Source: Cranoglanis bouderius (Eukaryota; Chordata; Actinopteri; Siluriformes; Cranoglanididae). Taken from it: 64,000 nucleotides of DNA. The translations under genes were made by a program, and so were the position numbers. The notes beneath the pieces were generated by a model that saw nothing but the letters and a program-made list of their open reading frames with translations, was not told the DNA's origin and made no database searches. This document shows positions 1 to 13,590 of the stretch, in pieces (the first letter of the stretch is position 1; each line of letters begins with the position of its first letter). The stretch covers positions 10,996,001-11,060,000 of the forward strand of contig CM042555.1 of NCBI GenBank assembly GCA_023630585.1. The letters run 5' to 3'.

Positions 1-614
1 TAAGGCTTTAACATTCAAATCCATTTAATGACCCTCATAACAGCTTTGGAAATCAGATTGAAGCCTTTAACCAATACGTCTCATCCTAAACTTGCTTTTC
101 ATCATTTGCCCTTGGTCAAGTTGTTATAAATCAAGTTGGTCAAGTTGTTAGAAATCCTGTGATAGGTCAAATCAAATGAATCTTGGAATCTTGCCCACAT
201 TTAAACATTGACCCCCATCCTACCCAGCTTAGCTGCCCTGACAAACAGCAGTGTCATGCTTTGCAAAAGAAAGCACAATTCTTTGTTTAATCTTGCATGT
301 AGCTCGTTTCCATTTCTATGGAAACTACTTACCTTGCAGGTAGAATATTGGGTTACTGCCAAGATCTGGTTAAGGAACTTAGACTATATTACCATCGCTG
401 TTACATGTCATAAGAAAGGATTTTCCTGTGGTTTGTGTTTGGTGTTTATGTGTGTGCAATGTATTTACTATCATTACAAAATTTAATCACTATCATTTTA
501 AAATATTAATTGCCATTCAATTAACACCACTTTCATTTAACATGCACTATCTTATTCATATGCTCTGCTGCTCATCACATTTTCCTTTTGCCTGTATAAT
601 TGAATGGAGTGATA

Positions 615-661
<47 letters not shown>

Positions 662-682
662 TGTGTGTGTGTGTGTGAGAGA

Positions 683-719
<37 letters not shown>

Positions 720-2525
720 AAGAGTTTAAAATTTAGTTTTCACTATTTCACAACTTTTACAATTGTGAAAATGAGATGTTAGTCTCAACGTAATTCTGAA
801 ATGATATAAATACCCGCCTCATTATCATACACATTAAGTAACTTCAAAATGTGACCAAGAATGCTGATTTAGAGATTAAAGAGGAAGCCTTCATTTTGCC
901 AACTTGAACTTTTGAGGATTTTCAGGATTTTTAAATGTTAAATCGTCGATTTAACGATAAAACAATAAATCCAACAATAAAACAGTCTTTTTTTAAGGTC
1001 TTCAAGACTTTACCATAACAAACATTTAAGCAGGCCAAAAATAGATGAGGGTAATAAGATTTTTATTCTTGATTTTATTTTATTAGTACTGTTTTGTATT
1101 AAATATTTGACCTTTGTTTTAAACCATTTACTGCCACTGGTGTATCGGCTGTTCAGAAAAGAGATAAAGATTTCCTGAATTTCTCATGTGTACTATATAT
1201 TGAGTCCTACACTTATTTACAGTATATACTGTACCTGTTTGTTCATGGCTTTTACTCTTAGTTCCATTGGAGTCTAAATTCTTTGCGGGGCTTATAAGAA
1301 TTCATATATGTTGATATGTGGAAACAAAAGACAACCCATTGCTTATCTTCCAGTCAAATCTTTTTTTCCAGATAAACTCAAATAGGACTTACAGTCAGTG
1401 TGTACAGAAAAGAACAATACTTTGGCCATTAAAATGAGTGACTGTGTGTTCTTGAGTGACAAAAATGACTTTCCTCAATCTGCTCCAGTGCTCACATGAC
1501 CAGCAGTGTCAACTACTGAGTCTAAACCACCCTGGCATACGTGACTCTCACCGTGTATCTATGGCATTAAGCAGAATTCTTTTTGTTATGTTTTCTTGTT
1601 GTGATTTGTTTGTTATTGGTAACTCATTTTAGATTTCTATGATGAATTGAAGTGAAGAATCCTGGTATTTTATCTCTTTTTGAGTGAGAGAATATGTGCT
1701 TCTCCAGAAGAAGATTTCTACACAGACTGTTTAATCATTAACAGCAACATCTCTAAATCCAACATTACATATGCGGATCAGTCAATGATATTATTGGGAT
1801 ACGCTTATTTGAGGGTTAACCATTTAAAAAAAAAAACACATTTATTAATACCAGAGATTGTAGTTCATACAGTACATGCTGTAAATGTAAATAAAATGTT
1901 TTTTTAAGTGTTGGGTCTTTGAATTATTAATCTTGGGAAAGCATTTATGTTGATGTTTAGAGAAACTGTTTATTAAACTATGTCTGATTTTTGGTACTCA
2001 TTGAGAATAATTATAGTTTCATATGAGGTTTAGACATAAATATGTACAAACTGCAAAACAGCTTTCAGCTTAAAAAAAAATAAAATTAAAAAAAAATAAA
2101 ATAAAATAAAAAAAAGTCTACAGCTGCTGTGAATCTTGTAAATTAGCTCATCTGAACAGGGCCGAATGCTTAACTCACCCCACCTTGAACTGTGATCACT
2201 GCCTGTAATAAGCTCCTCCAGATCCACAGTAATATTTTGTAAAAAAAATTCTACCAGGGAATCCCTGAAGAAATAATCAGTGCTGGAGCACTATGTGTAA
2301 AATCTTAAAGTCGTTCATTTATTTCAGACATGAAGTGGAACATTTTTTTAATGTATACTTTTCTCTACATCATGGTATTTACTCAACATTTTTTAAAAGG
2401 ATGACATTAAATGTGATGCAATATTACAGTAACAGAGCAAATATTCAATTATTTGGCTTATTATTGCTGTATAGTTTTGTGAATGAACTTGGTAAGAAAC
2501 TCACAGCCTTATAGCCTATGTTAAT
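1..2525. other. AT-rich intergenic sequence, no gene seen
   Basis: Apart from the (GT)n(GA)n microsatellite at 616-716 and short A runs near 2070-2110, I see no coding exon, recognisable transposon or RNA gene. Short ORFs here have no family resemblance. Confidence 0.5.
616..716. repeat. (GT)n-(GA)n compound microsatellite
   Basis: About 62 bases of GT repeat with one GG interruption run straight into about 39 bases of GA repeat. Confidence 0.97.
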
Positions 2526-2933
2526 CAGTCTGTACAGGATTTCGCTGAGCTTTATGTGATTGTTGCGTCCAAAAATGATTGAATTTGCTGCTTTTTTTTT
2601 CAAAATTTGCTATGCAACTTGTGGAGTTTTTTTGCGGAAAACTATTTAATTTGGCGAAATTGCAGTTGCACGAAATTGTTTTGCACAGTCTTTCATAGTG
2701 ATGTTTGTTGGTAAATGAGACATTTTAGCTGAACTCATGTTTAACGCATGTGAATCGAAGAGGGCTTTGGCTGAATGTATGTTGTGATGATGTCAAATGA
2801 CGCATGTTGGCCCAAATCTGCAGAAAATCTGCAGTAATTTTGAAAAACTGCAAGCTCCTCAGAATATTGTGGAGTTTGCTTGATTTTGCACTAATTTCTG
2901 TGATCACAAAATCGCAAAATCCTGGAGGGACTG
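2526..2933. mobile_element. MITE with imperfect terminal inverted repeats
   Basis: The left end starts CAGTCTGTACAGGATTTCGC and the right end, read in reverse, starts CAGTCCCTCCAGGATTTTGC. The direct repeat GTTAAT flanks both ends (2520-2525 and 2934-2939). The interior matches a fish repeat that I recall ('cctggagggact' ends). No ORF. The superfamily is unclear: a TTAA core could mean a Kolobok/piggyBac-type target, while 6 bp is unusual for hAT. Confidence 0.7.
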
Positions 2934-2939
2934 GTTAAT

Positions 2940-4380
2940 ATATCAAAATGTAGAAATGCCAGTAAACCATTCACCCTACTGTCTGTTTTGTCAGGGGTGT
3001 GTTTTGGTGACAGCAGCATACAGCATATAGTGACATACTACATGGTCTCACACGTCCAAATTCTTAACAAATTAAGTTTTGAAATTCAAGACATATTAAA
3101 AGATATGAAGGGTAAGGGGTTTAGGGGTGGGGTTAGTGTTCCTACATTTTTTTGCAACTTAATTAAATAAAATCATATATAAAATTTATATTAAATGAAA
3201 TTGCCCTTGCACAAACTTCTCATGAGATCGGTTTTTCCTAGAACCGCATATGTAAAATCACAATTTTTGCTCACAATTTGCAACACAAATTTTGCTCTGA
3301 TATCTTACATAAATATTCTATCCAAAACAAGATGTCTAATCGCTGATTCATGAGTGATTGATTAGATTTATTCATCGTTCATGCTGATTCGATGACTCAT
3401 TTAAACCAATTAACTGGTGTAATCAGAGCAAGAGACAGTTCACAAAGAGATGCACATTATATGCCTTATGAAGCAAATAGCAACATGACTCATGACTATG
3501 TGAATCAGCAGTAATTCTAGGAAGTAGTTAATCCCACGCATACAAGCAATTCAGCATCTGTTCCCTGATTGTCCGTGTGGGCTCAATTTATGTCTTGAAG
3601 AATGGCAGCTAGAGTGAATTAAAACCCCCAGAAGACCTTGACAAGTCGGAAATGGCTTTGGGAAGGGCATCAAAGTGCATCAATTAATTATAAACTCGAC
3701 ATATGTGGCCTGCTTTTATTACATACAGCTAATGCATCTGTTGAGTAAAGAGTACGAGTCAACACAGGTGTGTTAGAGGAAATATATGGGACGAATAGCT
3801 GTAGTCCTTGTGTGTAATAAAGAATTGGTACGGCTTCAACTACATCATCAATTCCATGAGTCAGCTTCTCCTTCGATGACAAAAACAAGTCATCACAAGG
3901 CTTTATTTCACCTAGATGGAGGAAAAATGTTCTTCTCGCACATACATAGCCTCATCGTTCATTTTGGCACCCCACTGCACCAAAGCGAACTGAGAGACGA
4001 GTGACCTCTAGACATGAGCAGACACATCTTGGCTTAAGATGGACTTGATTTTACAACACCTCCTGTTGAGTTATGAGATGCTTGACATCTAATCCATAGG
4101 GCTTAAGCTGAAGTCTCGGTGAAACCAGACACTTGTGAATAGAATTTATAGGCACCCCACATTGTCTCATTCCCTGTGTGATTAATTGTGCGGGGGCGCT
4201 GACAGACGGAAGTACATCAGTTAATTAATTTTGCCTGGACAATGCCATTAGCCACACCAGGCACCGAGAGGAGGTGGGGGATTGCAGGCATGTGCCATCA
4301 GATTGTCTGCCTCTCCCAGCACTCACACTTACCAGATATAATGAATGTAATCAGCAGTTGGCACATGCTGGCACAGGCGC
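2940..4380. other. Intergenic sequence, no gene seen
   Basis: A GT-rich patch near 3105-3150 (repeated 'ggggt' words) may be a degenerate repeat. The rest (3330-4380) looks unique and of moderate complexity. No coding exon recognised. Confidence 0.4.
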
Positions 4381-4401
4381 CCATCACATTTAGAAGTAGC
4401 A

Positions 4402-4466
<65 letters not shown>

Positions 4467-4474
4467 CATCCATC
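4402..4474. repeat. (CTAT)n tetranucleotide microsatellite
   Basis: Sixteen or so uninterrupted CTAT units ending in CCATC variants. Confidence 0.97.
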
Positions 4475-4539
4475 ACTGAAATGAATGGAAATGAGAAGGA
4501 TCAATTAGGACAGAATCTCATTGTTTTGGTAGCGTAGTT

Positions 4540-5420
4540 ATTTTCCAACTAGCGCTGAGCTATAATTGCACATTACGCTTTGGCATCGGGGAAGATGAAA
4601 TACAGCGAGCCGATGCTGCCAGTAAGTGCGTACACTTCACTCCCAGCTGAAGCATTTAGGTGTCAAATTAATTAATCTTCATCCTCCTCTGAGAGAGGAG
4701 AAGCCTGCCAAAGTACAGCCTGCACTGCTGGTTACAAACATCAAATAAATGCATTTGGTTATCAATGTAAAAATAAACGTGCATCTCAAAGTCAAGCTCA
4801 ATATTCATATATTCCATTTACTTCATCATTTGCATACATCTGTAAGGGGATGCTTAGTCAACAAAGAATCCAAGTTTTTACTCTTTAACTATCACACCTA
4901 CTATCACACCTTATAACCTGATAGCTCTAGTCACTCCAGTTTTAAATTATTATTTACTTTCTACATAATCATGCATATTTTGCCATTTAACCAGTCCAAA
5001 AATGAACTCTAAAACAACAAAAAACAGCTTTTAGCATTGTGATTGTGTGAAATCAAAGACTTGCTTATCCTGCCTTTGAGTAAGTGGCTGGCAATTTGCG
5101 ACCGTAATTTGATATGGCTAATTTGTGCAGGCCCCATGCCGAGTTCATCTGCTCGGGTGTTTGTGCTTTGAAGGCAGGGGTCACCCTGAAACATCCACAG
5201 AGATTGCTCTTCCACCCAGGGGGTAGCCATTTTGGGGAACTGATGTTCCATGCACTCTGAAGTCGTCGCATCCCCCTGCAAATGGCAGCTGTGATTGTAA
5301 TGCTTATCGTAAGTCTCTTCATCTTTAGCAAAGAATAATTAACAGCGAGCATGAGGAGTCTGTCTGCTGCTAAACTGTAATTACAAGTCCCATTACTCCA
5401 AGGGGGCGTTCAGAGCAATT
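4540..5420. promoter_or_regulatory. Candidate conserved non-coding block
   Basis: Repeat-free, compositionally balanced sequence with homeodomain-type TAATTA/ATTAAT cores (for example near 4668-4675) and no usable reading frame. This style is typical of developmental enhancers in fish gene deserts. It is a guess from composition only. Confidence 0.22.
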
Positions 5421-7840
5421 AGCATTCCTCACTCAGCCGTCTGAAAAAGTACGATGAGAGCAGTTTGTTCAGTTTTGATACTATGGTGTTCTCAAGAACT
5501 CCCAATAAAAATATTCTACTAAACATTCAACTTTCCTTTCAGGTTTACCAGTTTGGGTACAAACTGAAGTAATTGCAAGAACCGCCCTTATTCATGGAAA
5601 TGAAGAGTCATATCAAGCTGCATTATGCATAAAAAGCGTCAAAGCACTGAAATGATCATCAAGACGGTAGAAAAGGAACCACTTGGAATACTTTTATGAA
5701 GCATTTTGAAGATCTTTAGGCTTTTAAGCCATTTGGGGAAATGAACCAGAACTAAAATATATTTATCCTCTTGGCCATATGGAAATCTGTCATGTCAGGA
5801 TGAGGGTGTCAGCTTGCAACAGTATTAGTACTAATACATCTGGACCCACTTATGTAATATCCTTCAGACCTTCCTGGCTAGATATCCTCCAGAGTTGCCC
5901 TTTTTCCGCTTGCTAATTTACTGAAAACCCTGAGGGACGCATGTGTTAAAATCAACCCTGAAAACAACAGTGCTGCTCAATCCTCGAGGGAAACCATTAA
6001 GCTCATCCAGAAACAAACTTATACTGTAGAGATTTAAGAAATACCGCGAAATGTCCCCATTCGTGGTTCCTATCTCAAGATTGGAGTTTGAACAGGACAT
6101 CTCCTTGTATGCTGTTTTCACCCCACAGACTGTCAAGTTGTCCATACCGATAGAGGTCTTTGCACTTCTCATTAAATGTGTTCATGCAGATCCAATGTGC
6201 TATTCATCCACCTTCTACTCAGTTCACAAAGCTCCTTCCATTTGAATCTCCTCTCCTGCCAAGCCAGATCACCCAATTTGAACTAAGCATCCTGGTGCTG
6301 CATATGGCTGCTTTCCTATGAGCTGAGCCAAGAGAGCTTTTGTATTAGTTCTACGGTCGCCACATGAGCGACGTGGTTTTCTCTCTCTCTGCCGATGTTT
6401 GATTTGGCAGTTCTGCTATTTTCCAGCTGCACATTCTGCACAGACCTTTGTGTCCTTGTTTGTTTCACTACTCTAATCACATTTTAATTACTTTTCCCCT
6501 GTCACAGATGGCAAACAACAGCATCAAGCCACAGTTCAGTTTGTGTGTGTGATTCCCCCCATGAATGGATTGGCGACATAGCAGTCGGGTAGGATTGATG
6601 CAAATAATTTTGCAAAAAATTTGCTCTGGAACTTCAGAGCAGCTAGCTGAAATGAGGGTAATGCAGTGATGTTCCACTGAATTAATGTCACACAATGAGA
6701 GGTGGTTTTTAGTTCCTGATGATATTCTGGCACCTAGATTGGTATGCTCAGAGAGGGGTTTTTTATTTTTTATTTTTATTCTTGCCAAGGAAAGAGAAAC
6801 AGGTGGGTGTTTGCCATCTGTAGAGTAGAAACACCTGCTCTGTATAATATAGAAGAAGTCTTTGCATTATAACTATTTGTAAAGTCAGAGAACACAAGAC
6901 ATTTTTCTTGTGCGTGCTTTGTCGTAGTTGATAGGAAATTACCATGCCGTTCCTGAAAAACCCATTTATTATTGAATTGCACAGGATGTACCACTTCCTG
7001 CCCCAAATAATTTCATGAATCAGTCATTCATTAAAATCAAAGTTATATCAGGTATTTAAAGGAAAAGGTCTGAATAGTGTTACCATACTGAGTACGAGCT
7101 GACATGAGTAAAGAGATAATTATGGATGAAGAAGAATCAGACATATTGTACATAGCACACTGTAGGTACAAAATAATGTTGCTGAATGCAGTGACATAAA
7201 GTATAATTGCCTCTATTGAAAATTATCCAACTTTCCATCAAAACATTTTAGCAGCACACCTACACTGTGTTCTTTCATTTCAATGATCATAAAATCATAC
7301 ATTTTCAAATGTAGTAGTCAACAAAAGTCTTTTCTCATATTTAGACCTATGCTACTAATTTGCTGATATAAAATCCACTAGCCATAATTTAGTCACACCC
7401 GCCGAAATGACAAATTTTTTTTCTGCATTTAATGTAGAAAATCTCACACTACCATTCTGCATGTTAATTTTTTAAATCACTTTATAATTTGAATGACTAT
7501 TTTAGTTTCCACTGATCATTAGTCTCATTAATGACTCAGCCACCCATCAACTCAACAGCATTTAGTAAACCTCAGAACAAAATGAAACCACTGAACCTTT
7601 TTTTTCTCTTTGTTTTCCGCCAAACACAACTGAAAAAGAATTGTGAACGTTGTGAAAGAAGAGGTTCTAGAGCACATCAGATATCCTGCATCATAGGATT
7701 GGTGTCCATTTACTGCATTGTAAATAATCTCGGGAAACTACTGTATATAAACCTGTCTAATAGTTTTAAAGTTTTCTACAGCCTGTATGGTATTTGGGGA
7801 AAATAGTTACTACTACTAGCAGATTATATTATATCAAAGT
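5421..7840. other. Intergenic sequence, no gene seen
   Basis: Mostly unique-looking DNA. ORFs of 60-103 codons at 5918-6788 have no recognisable motif or splice context. No transposon ends identified. Confidence 0.4.
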
Positions 7841-7844
7841 ACAA

Positions 7845-7998
7845 TATCAGTCAAAAGTTTGGACAATTATGCTCATAAAGGGTTTTCTTAATTTTTTTCT
7901 TTTTTTATTATTATTATTCTATTTTTAGAATAATAATGAAGGCATTAACACTATGAAATAACACATATGGGTTAGTTCATCTAAAGTGGTCCAATAAT
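7845..7998. mobile_element. Tc1/mariner terminal fragment
   Basis: Starts TA then TCAGTCAAAAGTTTGGACA, the common end of fish Tc1-type elements, followed by the familiar AATAATGAAGGCATTA / CTATGAAATAACACATATG words. The second end was not found, so this is a relic. Confidence 0.65.
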
Positions 7999-7999
7999 T

Positions 8000-10900
8000 G
8001 TAAAGTTGGTTGCTCGACCATTTTTAATTTTCCTAATTTTTTTTTAGTGTTTACCTCTATGTATTGGCAGTGCAAAACCAACAGTTTTGTTTTTTTATTA
8101 TTACTTATTGTACTTGGTTTAACTACGAGGGCCATCTTTGTGTCATGGCACACAACAAATTTTGGTTATACAGCTGTTTACAGAAACCTCAATATCTTGG
8201 TTTACAATGGTCATAGCTCCTTGGAACAAAAACTGATCTCTATAGCACATTACAAGGTACATGGACATGTATAAACATTTTGCACATTCTTGTTCCTTAG
8301 ACTTAAGTCCTACTAAATTTAAGTCCAAATGTAATGCACAAGATTGCTCACAGTTCCACATTTAGGCTCAACTTAGAATAGGAAGGGTTTGAGACTCAAT
8401 TTTATTTATTTTTTTGGTGGGTACCTAGGTAAGTATAGTGTGCATGCAGAACATTTCAGGTTTGAGACTTCTCTTTTTTTATAGGGACAAGAAAGTGCTT
8501 TTTTTTTATTCCCCTCAGTTTTCGGTTGAATATCTCTAGTGAGAGACCAGATATGAACCTGAAATTTTCACGAAAATAAGTCCTCTATAGTAGCATTCTG
8601 CTGTAAAAAGTTTGAGATCGAGGTTCCATTGGTTACAGTATTTTACAGTAATTATGTTTATGATTGACACAGTAGCTTATGCTTGTCAATGAGGTCTAAA
8701 ATGTCACTATATTTGATATTGACAACAGTGAAGCATGATCTATCACAGGGTTCTTCAAATCTGCAGAGTTTAGCTCCAACCTTCAAACTCAGATTAGAAG
8801 AACGCTGATCTATCATGTTGGATCTATCATGTTATACAGTGGAATGGAATTACAGTGTTCTGTTGGGTGTTTTACAAATGCACAGTGTCATAAACAGAGC
8901 TCTGGTGTTGTTTCTCCTGTGATAAAAGCAGTAAGTGACTACAACTCAGAACTTGCCTTTCAACTGCTATTAAAATACCATATATTTACAGGATAATATT
9001 TTTTACAGTATAGTGTCAGTCATTTGCATCAGATACTTTTCCTGTCATAACTAATAATGAAAGAAAGAAATATTAAGAAAATTTCAATCCAGCTGATGCT
9101 TGTCACCAAAGAAATTGTTTCTCTTGCTAAAATCATGGCTCTGTGTTGCACACTTGGGGTATTGGTGACCATATAATGAAAGCATTTCAATTTTCCCCCA
9201 TTTTCTCCACAACTTGGACATCTGCTAATTCAAACCAACTAGTTAACTCTCTCCATCACACAACAGCTATCTGCCAGGGAGAATGAAGGCTAGCATATAC
9301 TTCCTCTGAGGCACATGACGTCAACTTCCACATCCAAAAGGTTATTTTCAGCCTAAGTGTCTAAAACTAGAAGTGAAATTCTTTTGCACAAATTCATATT
9401 AAGTAAATTTTGTAATGACTGCATTATTTTAACCATAGATGTTTGTTAAGAGCATCCGATGTAATTATAAAGTCACCTTCCCACCAAACCAGCATTGTAA
9501 CATATTTTCAGAGCTCATCACTGCAACAAAAACATGATGATGGTGCTTTGAATTTTAATTGGTTTATACAAAAAAAATGAGTGAGCATTGTGATGGTTTG
9601 GCATGGTAATTCTGTTTTCATTTATTGTCACTTATTTATGCATTCATCCTTTTAAAATGCATTTTGCATAAGAGCTTTGCAAATAAGGGACTGAAATAAT
9701 ATGCCACATCAAATACTCCACAAGCCCATAGCCTAGCACAACAGCCTTTGAGGAGCCGAGCAGAAACAGTGGCTGATAAGAAACAGGTTGGTTCTAGCAA
9801 CGACACCAAATTAGCATCCAATTTCACAATAAATCCATATCACAGATGACAAGCAGAAAGACCTACAGTGGCACAGACATCATTTCACCTGCAATCCTAA
9901 CGCCTGACAACCCACATAGCTATAATAGGACAGAAGTTGGGGGATGGGAAAAATCCAATTTGAGCCCGAGACGTGTGGGACAGGTCCACCTTAGCACTCT
10001 GACTCAGTTCAAAGGGACGTGTTGGACACGACTACAATGAGGGTGCTGTCACGCTGACATTTCTCTGGGTGAGAGTCCATGCTACAAGAGATGGATATGT
10101 GATATGGAAGTGAGTAATGGAGGGCTGCAACTGCAGCATTTGTCACCTGTGCTTGTCCATGCAGTATGCGAGCTAACAGATTGCTGAGGATATCACACAC
10201 TGCATGTCATTAATCTCTGTAAAAACAACAAAGCACACATTTTCAGCGGTACCAAGACACTGGCACCTGCTTCTGGTATTTAGATTTATGCTGAGCATCA
10301 TGATGAATCACTGATAATACTAAAATCATGAAATATCTGTGCCAAACTTACATCCACAATGGTGCAGATTGCCTAATCATATAATTATGCTTCCAGTATT
10401 AAATATTTTATTGCAAATACAGTAGAATAATATAGGACCCAGAGGAATAGAGAATACAGTACAGTGGAGACATCTACATGTAGCATTTTTGTTCAAGCAA
10501 TGTCCATGTATTGCAGCCTTTTAAACCAAGTAGCATTTCAAAACAGCATGAACAATTTGGTAAAATTGAGAGCAATTTGCACAGCTTTACAAGGTAGCTT
10601 TTAAATAAGATACATGGGCTGGGCCTTTCTATTTCTAACTATTGCATGCTGAAATGTTCATGTTCCCAGTGGACAGACACCAATCGGCAATGATAATAAG
10701 TGAATTATGCATTGGATCCAGCAAGCACCTCTTACTGAGATTTCATCAAAAAAATTCGCTCAACACCTGCCAAAAATTGGGATACTCAGAGTGATTCCTA
10801 CTGTGTAATACAAATAACATTGCCAAGCTCAACAGAAAAAAAAGTCAGTTATATTTCCTGTTTGCCACAGAGCAAGAAGACTTGCACAATAGAATAGGGT

Positions 10901-11125
10901 TAAGGTCATGTAATGAGACCCAGAGATGCTTGTAAGTGCAGCCTTTATTCTGGCTTATCCAGAAATCACGGTCAAGTTTCTCATGGATCAAAAAGACAGG
11001 CAGATGTCAGAACCAAACAATATTGAAAACATGGTGAGAAAATTTGAACATAAAAGCTGGCAAAACTAGTTACTAAGAAATGAAAAACTATAATCACCAC
11101 AAAAAGAATGAACTAATAACTAGAG
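8000..11125. other. Intergenic sequence with faint repeat relics
   Basis: A possible hAT-type MITE relic lies at about 8738-8810 (GGGTTCTTCAAATCTG ... CTCCAACC). The rest shows no coding exon. The block 9630-10210 is of higher complexity but no family was recognised in any frame. Confidence 0.35.
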
Positions 11126-11129
11126 AAAG

Positions 11130-11420
11130 CATGGATGAAACCATGGAATCATAAACAATGTATTAGGTAGGGAATAAAACATGACAAGGCATGCTGTTAT
11201 AGGAAAACAATCAGTGACAGGGTTGTTATAAACAGTTATAAACAGCAATACCTTCACCAGCTTCTCTTTTTTCACTCTATTGAAGATAATGGAATGAACC
11301 ATAAATAACAACACGTTTGACTGCATTAATTAATGGACTGGATTACACAGAGCAGCTGCCATTAATGTCCCTCTCAATGAGCGGTTACTATAGAAACAAT
11401 AACATATCTGAACAAGCCCA
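11130..11420 (-). repeat. Copy of an unclassified dispersed repeat (family R1)
   Basis: Read on the minus strand, the segment around 11210-11290 matches the 35850-35920 and 20700-20770 copies, sharing 'gaagctggtgaaggta' and 'tgtttat...aac' words. Divergent and truncated. The family is described at 35110-36000. Confidence 0.45.
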
Positions 11421-11461
11421 TTAATATAAAACTGTGATGACTACTAAAATGTCTACGCTAA

Positions 11462-11840
11462 AAAATTTTGCTTCTAATTTGCTTCCCATGGTGTAGCCAT
11501 TATCTTGCTCAATGTGTCGGCCATTTAGAAAAATTCAAACCTCAGCGCTCAATGTGTTTTATGACGGTTAAGGAAACCAAGAAAACAGGCTTTGAATTGG
11601 ACCAAAGCTTTACAAAGGCCATAGGTGATTCCAGTGGCCCCTTACATGGATGCATCACTGCAAATCAAGTTTATTTGACTGATAATCTTTATCCTATGAT
11701 GAAACATTTTTATTATGATGGGATAGGTCTCTTACAGGATGACCCTGCCCCCATCCCCAAGGCATGAGGACTCAAAGCTCACAGAGTACGTCCGTAGTGC
11801 ACTAGTCAGTTTTTGTGCATGTAATGTGTTCAAACTGGGA
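11462..11840 (+). pseudogene. Tc1/mariner transposase relic
   Basis: A 99-codon open stretch includes LTDNLYPMMKHFYYDG and GLLQDDPAPIPKA, which matches the DDE-domain stretch DNLYPMMKHFYPDGSGLFQDDNAPIHRA of a fish Tc1-type transposase. The catalytic DN is changed to DP, and after PKA the frame is lost; the next part (SKLTEYV) continues in another frame. No terminal repeats were found. This is a dead fragment lying directly before the SINE at 11880. Confidence 0.7.
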
Positions 11841-11879
11841 AATGCAATAGGATGCAGTGACCCAGTGACCCATGTAATA

Positions 11880-12096
11880 ACCTATCAATGGTTAAGGCTC
11901 TGGGTTACTGATGCAAAGGTCGGGGGTTCAAGCCCCAGTACTGCCAATCTGCCACTGTTGGGCCCTTGAGCAAGGCCCTTAACCCTATCTGCTTCAGGGC
12001 TGCTGTATCATGGCTGACCCTGCACTCTGACCTCAGTTTCCTAATTCACTGTGGTGTAATGTATATGTGACAAATAAAGGTTTCTTCTTCTTCATA
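11880..12096 (+). mobile_element. tRNA-derived SINE
   Basis: The head reads GGTTAAGGCTCTGGGTTACT ... GGTCGGGGGTTCAAGCCCC, a tRNA-like B box, followed by CCACTGTTGGGCCCTTGAGC and a tail AATAAAGG(TTC)n. The tail and body resemble SINEs I associate with catfish genomes. Confidence 0.8.
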
Positions 12097-13370
12097 AAGC
12101 ATTGAATGCACTCATCAGTCACGGCCAGTTTTAAATAGAAAAAGGTGCAATGTACAGCAATGCGAAGTTACTATAAAAATGTTAGAAATTTTGGAAAAGC
12201 AAGAATGCTACACTACAAATTAAGAGAAAGGGTTTAGGGCATATATTGGGAGTTTTAATATTATATTATATTATATTATATTAGATTAGATTAGATTAGA
12301 TTAGATTAGATATAAAATATTTAATATTAGAATAAGATTTCCTTTGGAAGTTGTGTGCAGTTCAGGATAATGAGGTAATATGTGGCTTCTATTTACTGCA
12401 GAATGTAAGTAGATCCAAGATCTTTCTCAGTTACTTAAAAAAAAAAAATCAATCATTAAAAAAAAAAAGTAATCAACATAACAATATGAGCAAGGAAGAG
12501 ACAATATCTGGTAATTAACTTATTCGAGTTGCATGTTACTACTAGTTACACAGGATTCATTCCATTTCAAAGCAAGCAGTAAGATTTTGAGCAGTGAAAA
12601 CCTGATTGAAATCAAAACAATACAAAGGAAATAAATTGAGCTAAAAACTCATCTAACAGCATTATGATAGACTGTCTAGTGTCTAGTTGCTTTAAAATTG
12701 AGTTCAATTAATTTGTGTTTTAAGTATTTTGTTAGTCCTAAACAAAGGATTAGTTTCAGATTCAACTATTTACTTATACACAGATCCACAAACATCAACC
12801 ATCATTGACATCTTCATGTAGGAACATCTAAAAAAAAAAAATTTAATTAATTAATAAATACTGTAAATAAATAATTCTAATACATATAATATAATACATT
12901 TTTCATGTTAGAACCTTTCTTAATGCATTATACGTATACCTCATAAAATGCTTTTTGGACTTCAGCAACAAAAAAGATTTATCAGAAAGAATAGTCAAAT
13001 GTAACAAAATATATGTGCTTTTTTTTAAATTATTATTTTACAAATGTACCTTAATAAGAGTGAAAAGTAGTAGTAAAACTACTCTTTCTAGTACAATTTA
13101 TTCCAAAAGGTACTTAAGAAAAAGTAAATATATGTGACATTGCTTACCTCTGGATTTCAGATTTCACTATCCTGCAGGAATCCAGGTACTAGATGTTCTA
13201 GCAGCATACATACAGTATATTAGTGTATAGTTGAAGAATACGGTGAATGATTTGAGCAATCCACTATTAATAATAACTAGGAAGCCAAAACAACGAGAAA
13301 CAAAACAGAATCCGCACAAAAATCTATAAAATATAGTAGAAGTTACTAGATAAGAAGAAGAAAAAACCTA
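12097..13370. other. AT-rich intergenic sequence, no gene seen
   Basis: Holds the pentanucleotide repeat at 12262-12311 and several A or T runs (12437, 12830, 13020). No coding potential or transposon end recognised. Confidence 0.5.
12262..12311. repeat. (ATATT)n then (AGATT)n pentanucleotide repeat
   Basis: About five ATATT units change by one base into six AGATT units, showing that one unit spread after a point mutation. Confidence 0.95.
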
Positions 13371-13590
13371 TATTGTCACACATACAAGTAGAGTACAGTG
13401 AAATCTTTTCTTCACATGTCCCAGCTCGTTAGGAAGCTGGGGTCAGAGTGTAGGGTCAGCCATAATACAGCACCCCTGGAGCAGAGAGGGATAAGAGCCT
13501 TGGTCAAGAGCCCAATTTTGGCAGCTTGACTATGCCAGGGCTTGAATCCATGACATTCTAATAATCAGCCCAGAGCCTTAAACAATGTTA
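13371..13590 (-). mobile_element. tRNA-derived SINE, same kind as 11880-12096
   Basis: On the minus strand it reads TAAGGCTCTGGGCTG ... GATTCAAGCCCTGGCATAG ... GGCTCTTGACCAAGG ... CTGACCCTACACTCTGACCCC, and ends near a TTGTCACATA tail. It is clearly the same family as the plus-strand copy at 11.9 kb. Confidence 0.75.
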
